In this document: one piece after another, positions 57,930-64,000 of the stretch | Position numbering within the stretch: the first letter of the stretch is position 1 | How the letters are laid out: each line of letters begins with the position of its first letter | From: Anagrus nilaparvatae | Taxonomy: Eukaryota > Arthropoda > Insecta > Hymenoptera > Mymaridae | Length of the DNA: 64,000 nucleotides | Assembly (NCBI GenBank): GCA_022575985.1 | Contig: JAKSXM010000016.1 | Location: forward strand, 62,001-126,000 | Direction: 5' to 3' | Translations under genes and position numbers: made by a program | Notes under the pieces: generated by a model | What the model saw: only the letters and a program-made list of their open reading frames with translations | Told to the model about the DNA's origin: nothing | Databases searched by the model: none

Positions 57930-59560
57930 CATAAAATCATAAAATTAGCTATTTAAATAGCTGATTTAATAGTTAATGTACTTTATTTGAAAATTCTATT
58001 AAAGATGGAAGAAAAAATAGTATGCACCAAACGAGGAATCACACAAGGATTATCAATAAAAATAGTTCTAAATTAGCTTGATCGATTACCGTATAATACA
58101 AATATATAACAATAATTTTGTTCAATGTCATTATTTTATGTTTTTTAACGATAATATTTTTTTTTTTTGTTATTTTAAAAAAGTATAGATAGTTGTTATA
58201 GAAACAAAAAAATAAAACATTGCTTTATTTACGTTTCAAAAATTTTCTACCACCCATAAATACAAATCTGGGCGTTCGAGTGAACAGATACATTTTTTAA
58301 AAGATTTTTATACATTCATTTTAATTATGTATGTCAAAATACTGAACATTTTAGTGATTAATAAATAAATTTAAATTATTACACTCCGAGGGCAAAAAAA
58401 TTTTATTCAAATCAAATAAGAATTTCAGCTTTATTTAAAACTGAAACTTTTTTCTGGAAAAATTAAAAATAATACAATCAAAATATTTAAATACTCATAA
58501 ATATAAAATTCATTTATAAATTTTTATGCTTCTAGCTCTATTTTTTAAATAAAAAAGTTTCAGTATTAATTCTTCTTTAACTGAGATCAAATTCTTTTGC
58601 TCTGGGAGTGTATTTGATAATCTTGTGGATTATCAGTGTATTTAATTAACTTCTAAATTTTTAGTTTAATATACAAAAAGTAACTTTCAAATTCATCAAC
58701 TAGTGATTTAAAAAATACAAACATACATACATTTTGTGAGTGATGAGAAATATTTATAATCATAAAAAAATGAGATTTTTTAAGTAAAAAGTATTAACTT
58801 AAATTCTTTTAAATACTGAACAATAAGAAAACTGAATCTATTTAAGTAGAGAGAAGCAAATCATCTATTACAAATTTTAACATGCCTTAAGAAATATTTG
58901 ATTGTGACCAAAATATATACAGGATATTTCTACAATGATAAAGAGTTAAGTTTCAAATATGAAAGTTATGCGATGGATATTTTCTTCTGAAACATCCATA
59001 AGAACTGAAAATTTTCTATTCATAAGGTAGAACTTCGCTCTATATGATATTTTATAAGCTTATTATTTCAAGATAATTTTTTATGTTACTGAAATAAAAA
59101 ATTCTATTAGAAAATAATTTTATTTTATTTGAATTAAATACAAAAATTATTTTCAAAAATTTCTTTTAAGAAAAAATGCAATTGTTTAAATTTAATGTAA
59201 TATCAGATGTCTTAATAACATTCTTAATGATAATAATCTGCATCTTATTTAAATTAATTATATTATTTTTTAAAATTGATGAAAATATGCAATTATAATT
59301 GTAATTAAAATTTTAAATAAAAAATAAAAATATGTAAAACGCAAAAAAATAATAATAAAAAAAAAAATTTTTTAAGCGTCTGAAAAATCAGTTAAACAGA
59401 ATCAAGGACTAAGATTTCAAGTGTATTTAAAAATTAACAAACTACAATAATTAGATGTTAAAAAATAATTAAATAAATTTCTTTAAAATATTTTTTAAAT
59501 AGAAGCATACAACTATAACAAAACTAAATTATTAATTAACTAATAATAGTTTAGTACTTA
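57930..59560 (+). repeat. 5' flank of IR-4 (block A')
   Basis: Counterpart of 1490-3470, with marker GTCTGAAAAATCAGTTAAAC at 59378. Several deletions of tens to hundreds of bases separate the two copies. Confidence 0.75.
58382..58610. mobile_element. 229-bp MITE, CACTCCCAG family
   Basis: Left end CACTCCGAGGGCAAAA, right end TTTTGCTCTGGGAGTG, TA on both sides. Same insertion as 1979-2242, inherited through the A/A' duplication. Confidence 0.72.
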
Positions 59561-59883
59561 TATGGGTCGTTTCCAATGAAATGTCACATGAAAATTTTAA
59601 AATATTGGGAACGCCAAATTTCTTATTATTTTGTGAATGATCTAAGAGGTTTCTTGAAACCGCGCATTAATTGACATCAATCATAATTATTATTAATTGT
59701 ATGTTTATTTTTCAGTTATGTTTTAGTACTCAAACCAATAATGATTTTTATTCATTTTAATTTATTAGTCTCCTAGGCCAACTTCTATGTATAAGTATAG
59801 GAGAAAACAGTTTTTTAGATTGTAATCTACGATAATTTGAATTCAAAAAAATTTAAAGTACATTTCATAGGAAACGACCCATA
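59561..59883. mobile_element. 323-bp MITE directly upstream of IR-4
   Basis: TATGGGTCGTTTCC and GGAAACGACCCATA ends, TA flanks. It ends 27 bp before the IR-4 start codon, as at IR-1. Confidence 0.75.
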
Positions 59884-59910
59884 TAGAAATATCAAGTTTA
59901 AAACTGTAAA

Positions 59911-61800
59911 ATGAAATTATGGATTTTAATTATAATTTTAATTTGTAAACTTAAGTTTAGTGATCCAAATCTAGTAACCAAAGTTATTGATAAAGTGCTT
60001 AACGAGGTGAAACCTCATCACGTAATGCTGTATTCAAATAACAACGAAACGTTAGATAATGGTAATCAACAATTGATAATACAAAGCTTTATGAATCAAG
60101 TTTCAACAACAATAGTAAACATTGATAATTTACCTTTTTTCACAAATTTTAATTTGCATGAAGGTGGGTATTTTAAATACAACCACAAATTGTCATCACC
60201 CTTGCATGTAATTTTTATTAGCAATAATAATTTTAATCAACATACAAGAATATTGTCAAGTTTAAATAAGCCATTTAAGTATTCTTTGTTTATAGGGGAA
60301 AAACCTAAAATACTAGTAATTTGTTTTGAAGGTAAATACAATGATTTACGACTTTTATTTCAAAGTAGTTATAAGTTAATACTTTCTGGTTTTCTTGATA
60401 CTACGATTTTATTAATTCATGTTAATAATAAAATTCAAATAGCAAACATCTTACCATACAATAAACCATCATTTTCGATAGAGGTATTTAAAGAACCGTT
60501 TAATAATAAAATTTTTCCAAACAAATTATTAAATACAAGAAAACTCGTTTTAACTCTTGGAGCTACTTATGGCATGAGGTATTTTAATAATGATGGAGTT
60601 CCATCAAAATTTTTTCCATCTTTGAGAATTTGGAAGGTTTGTGAAGTATTTTTAAAAAGCTTAAACGCAAAAAAAAATATATTATGGTTTGAACCTAATT
60701 CCAAATTAACTGTAGATTTATTTTTTCGAGAAAAAATGGAATTTTTTTTAACAGGTACTCAATACAATCCCACAGCGATACTGTACACATTTAGTTATAT
60801 TTTAAGATATGAAAAATTTGTGGCTTTGGTGCCTATTGAAAGCGAAGTCAAATTTGAGTTATCAAACAACATTTTATATGCTGCATTAACACTTTCTACT
60901 GTTATGTTAATAATTGTTGCTGCTGTTAAATTTTTGAAAATAGAAAATGAAGATTGGTCTTTGTTTATGATATTTGGATTGCTCCTAGGAAATACAGACA
61001 ATGAACACCGAACCGTAAGATCAAAAATTATTTTCCTAACGCTAGTGTTTTTATCAATATTCCAAACATCAGATATCATTTCAATGTTGACGGAAATGAA
61101 CTTTGTAAGCAAAGAACGTCCTGCTGCAGAATCCATTAAAGAAATATTTATGAAGAATATTACTGTTTGTTCTACATATTACGGGCACCCTACTCTAGAA
61201 TTTTACCTTAATGAAAAATTTTCACCTAAAGATGTTTTTAAATTATTTAAAAATATTAAAGAATATTGTGATGAAATTAACGATGAGAATGCTAAAAAAG
61301 TTATTATAACAACTGAGCTTGCAGCAGAAACGGGACTTTTTACGGATATGAATGAAACTGGTAAACGAAGAATGGAAATAATGGATTTAAATTTACCTGC
61401 TTATCCGGTTTTTTTACCTTTTAATCCTGATTCACACTTTATTCAAAAGTATGCTAAAATTGATCAACTTATTTACGAATCAGGAATTGATCAAAAATGG
61501 GATTCAGATTTTAAGGTAGAAAAAAGAACAGATGATAATAATTACGACGACCTTTTTATTGGCAGTGAGGACTTATTAAGAATTTTGATATCAGTGATGA
61601 GCATTGGATTGTCGGCTGCAGTGATTATATTTTTAATGGAATGTTTATATCATTGGAAGAAAAATAGAGAGCAAAAACTGTTTGTAAAAGTTAGTAAAAG
61701 CCGTAAGACAAGAAAAATTCTAAAAAAACAGAAAAGCAAGAAATTTAAAATTAGAAAAAAAATTATTTTATTTTTAGTTAGCTTGGAAACGAATAATTAG
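59911..61800 (+). CDS. Divergent ionotropic receptor-like protein (IR-4)
   Basis: 629 residues, intronless and intact, with the same architecture as IR-1: signal peptide 1-16, TM1 about 321-343, pore loop and TM2 349-388, TM3 about 555-580, basic tail. The first 200 residues follow IR-1 (VIDKVLNEVKPHHVMLYSNN). The next part (LGATYGMRYFNNDGVPSKFF) follows IR-3 and IR-2. The S2 lobe (EYCDEINDENAKKV) is shared only with IR-3. One difference in an otherwise invariant core is FVSKERPAAES instead of FVSNERPAAES. The adjacent MITE and 5' flank are shared with IR-1. Probably a functional sensory channel subunit; ligand unknown. Confidence 0.82.
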   Translation: MKLWILIIILICKLKFSDPNLVTKVIDKVLNEVKPHHVMLYSNNNETLDNGNQQLIIQSFMNQVSTTIVNIDNLPFFTNFNLHEGGYFKYNHKLSSPLHVIFISNNNFNQHTRILSSLNKPFKYSLFIGEKPKILVICFEGKYNDLRLLFQSSYKLILSGFLDTTILLIHVNNKIQIANILPYNKPSFSIEVFKEPFNNKIFPNKLLNTRKLVLTLGATYGMRYFNNDGVPSKFFPSLRIWKVCEVFLKSLNAKKNILWFEPNSKLTVDLFFREKMEFFLTGTQYNPTAILYTFSYILRYEKFVALVPIESEVKFELSNNILYAALTLSTVMLIIVAAVKFLKIENEDWSLFMIFGLLLGNTDNEHRTVRSKIIFLTLVFLSIFQTSDIISMLTEMNFVSKERPAAESIKEIFMKNITVCSTYYGHPTLEFYLNEKFSPKDVFKLFKNIKEYCDEINDENAKKVIITTELAAETGLFTDMNETGKRRMEIMDLNLPAYPVFLPFNPDSHFIQKYAKIDQLIYESGIDQKWDSDFKVEKRTDDNNYDDLFIGSEDLLRILISVMSIGLSAAVIIFLMECLYHWKKNREQKLFVKVSKSRKTRKILKKQKSKKFKIRKKIILFLVSLETNN

Positions 61801-61819
61801 ATCATTTTTTAATTCACTG

Positions 61820-61825
61820 AATAAA
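61820..61825 (+). terminator. Polyadenylation signal of IR-4
   Basis: AATAAA 20 bases after the stop, in the same context (TTCACTGAATAAACTTTATT) as IR-1. Confidence 0.6.
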
Positions 61826-63462
61826 CTTTATTTTGGAGAAGATGTTTTCAAATTTTTTATAAAACTGTATTTTACAGGAGCAATAAAGATAATTTGCTTA
61901 TAATTTATGCGTTACAATTACTTTAATTATGTTTCGCTATTTTCACCAAACAAGTAAAGGAAATTCTATAAAAAAAAATATAAGTAACAAAACCTTAAAT
62001 TTCAGACTTTAGTCCTTTGTTACTTGAGCTAATAAGATTATAATTAAGATTATAACGTTATAATCTTCTGAACAATTTTTTATGTTACAATTACTTAAAT
62101 TATATTTCGGAATTTTCACCCAACAAATAAGGAAAGCTGTTTAAATAACTGTTTAAAAAAAGTATAATCTTCAGAACTTGGTAAAGATAATTCTTTAAAA
62201 TATCAATTTCCCATAAACCTTGCCTATGGTTTAATATTTAATGAAAGAATAAACTGGACACTTAGATATAGAAAGTGCGAAACTTTATAAATTACAGTTT
62301 CAATAAAATAGAGTCTGTTGCTGTTTCTACAAAACTATATTTTTTTCTTTTCCTAAATGTGGAGATTTTAGAACTGCTTATTTGCAAAAGCGTGGTATTT
62401 CACAAAAAATTTAAATACTGAGTATTTTAGAAGTTAATTGCAATAAGAATTGAAACACTAATTTAGCCAGAACTTAACTGATTTGGTCATGATTATTTTA
62501 TACACTTTTATATTTAAACTTATTAAGAGATATTATATCTATTTGTTCGACAGGGAAAAAAAATAGAATTTGTTCATTTTTTCCTGGGTTCAACACATAG
62601 TTTTTCATTAAAAGCGAAAAAAAGTTCGCCCGAAAGAAAGAAAGTAGATCTTTTTTGCAGCGTATGATGAAAAATTCTTTTCTTGTATACTTGACACTTA
62701 TTTACGATTTATCTACTATTAACAATTAAAATAATGAATTTTAATATTTTTACTAATATTATAATACATGCGTTTAGTAATCTTTAAAATTTTGAAATTC
62801 TATTTTATAAAGTAAAGTATATTAATATTAATTTATTCGTAAAATTAATACTAGACTGAAAATATGTTATAGGTAAAAAAATATAATATTTTTCAATAAG
62901 TAAGATTTTGTTAAAAATTTAATTATAATAATAATTTTCTATACATAATAGTTAGTAATTATAACAATTAGTAATTATAATAATTTTATTATTGATAATT
63001 AATATAAATGTAGTTTTTGAAAAGTTGTAAAATTGTACGTATAGTGATTTTTACTTACCTATTGAGAATCTTCTTCAGAACCATCAAAATTTTTGTTACT
63101 TTCTATTTATTGTCACATATATTGTCAATTATCTAATTATACTAATACTTTTAATTCTAATTCATTATTTATACTGTTTTTTAAGGTGATTGTAAATTAA
63201 TAAATAAAATTTTTATTGTTAATTTGTATTTTTCTATTAATTGACCAGTACTGGGTAAGGGTAAATGGTAAAATTTTTAGTGTTTCATTATTGTATATTT
63301 TACTGTGTTTCTTTTTTAATCAGCTCTTATTTTCCTAATACAGTTACGTATAAGTAGGTATATGCATAAATAAATACCTCTATAAAGAAACAACTATAAA
63401 ATTAATTTTTTAAAATCATAACTTTAAAATTTTATGGTTGATGGTCCAGCAAGGTAGTATAA
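61826..63462. repeat. Duplicated 3' flank of IR-4
   Basis: No gene. It resembles the IR-1 3' flank in pieces (CTTGCCTATGGTTTAAT near 62219; GGTCCAGCAAGGTAG near 63443). The part from 63000 to 63345 also occurs at the broken end of IR-3. A partial internal repeat of the TTACTTGAGCTAATAAG region lies at 61900-62170. Confidence 0.55.
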
Positions 63463-64000
63463 TTTTTTTTTTTTTTTTTTTAAGGGAAATATGTGAATCT
63501 TGCATCAGCCATGGAGTGTTTGTGGGCCTTAAAGACCCGCAAATTTCCATGACCGCCCAGTTGTACAAAGTGCACAACTTTGAGACCACCGGCGAACGCG
63601 GTCGCCGGCTACAACCCAGATTCTTACTGGATAAACACACTTTAAACCCCCCGCGCTTGTTTGTCGCAAACCGGAACTCCCTTTTCAGGTATAACTTCAG
63701 TTTGAGACGCGCAGCCTAGGCAGCTGGCCGCTGCCTTCCCCCCTGCCTAGGGATAGAAGAGCTCTCTACGATAGAAAGCCCACCTCCTTCTTCTCCAACA
63801 AGGCGGTCCTTACGTACTCTGCTACTTTGTTCCAGTTTTCGGAACTCCGTAGCATTTCCGGGTCCACCGTCTCCGGCCTCCAAATCGGGAAGGGCAGGCG
63901 CCCCTCCGCGTAGCGCACACATTCGAAAAATGTGTACTCTACTGTATCATCCACGCCCGGACAGTGCAAGCACTCCTTTGTTGCCACCTTATGCCAATGC
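63463..64000 (-). mobile_element. LINE 3' end (R1-type C-terminus), cut by the window edge
   Basis: Read on the minus strand from the window end, a frame gives KECLHCPGVDDTVEYTFFEC, the CCHC-like motif found near the C-terminus of R1/R1-clade non-LTR ORF2, with Tyr where His is usual. It ends at a stop near 63766. About 280 bp of GC-rich 3' UTR follow, then a poly-A tail (T run 63463-63481 on the + strand). G+C is far higher than the host DNA, so the insertion is probably younger. The open frames on the + strand here are shadows. Confidence 0.78.

Overview
This is an AT-rich (visibly well over 70% A+T) eukaryotic window, almost certainly insect. It holds a small tandem family of intronless, divergent ionotropic-receptor (IR)-like chemoreceptor genes in a sea of transposons: a DIRS-type tyrosine-recombinase retrotransposon, a BEL/Pao-like LTR element, a Helitron, non-LTR (LINE) fragments, a 5S-rRNA-like SINE, many palindromic MITEs/foldbacks and two satellites. 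The receptor architecture and the LINE, LTR and Helitron types fit insects. A hymenopteran is a guess that I cannot prove from the sequence.

Receptors. There are four paralogues, all on the + strand: IR-1 (3830-5719), IR-2 (25234-27120), IR-3 (53487-55189, a pseudogene with a 1-bp deletion and a lost 3' end) and IR-4 (59911-61800). Their 5' flanks are also duplicated. A marker motif of this flank occurs seven times (about 1213, 3287, 12001, 20613, 50238, 52735, 59378), but only four copies still lead to a gene. Block order is A (1.4-6.8 kb), B (10.4-12.7), C (16.9-27.2), then B' (48.6-50.9), C' (52.3-55.2), A' (57.9-63.4). This suggests an older A-B-C array that was duplicated and then split by about 21 kb of repeats.

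Repeats, left to right. A 780-bp MITE has amplified part of its own terminal repeat (8267-9046). A decayed DIRS element lies at about 12.8-16.7 kb. A 2.7-kb foldback with TTA target duplication occupies 17373-20095. A 3.8-kb nested inverted-repeat element (21283-25103) sits between IR-2 and its duplicated 5' block; its arms carry four copies of a conserved but unrecognised peptide. A 1.07-kb foldback is at 27606-28677. A 58-bp tandem array (28.8-29.6 kb) is split by an LTR retrotransposon (29595-33274), whose 5' LTR is itself interrupted by a 777-bp Helitron inserted exactly between A and T.

From 31864 to 40022 lies a very large inverted duplication (about 3 kb per arm, no indels where I could test, 312-bp spacer). 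It differs by one 1783-bp block present only in the right arm, and it sits inside a 3-monomer higher-order satellite. From 40.4 to 48.4 kb come more MITEs, a 1.4-kb non-autonomous DNA element, a LINE 3' fragment, the 5S-like SINE and a second satellite. The right edge enters a GC-richer LINE 3' end on the minus strand.

No tRNA genes, intact rRNA genes, CRISPR arrays or bacterial-type operons were seen. The only plausible expressed host genes are IR-1, IR-2 and IR-4.
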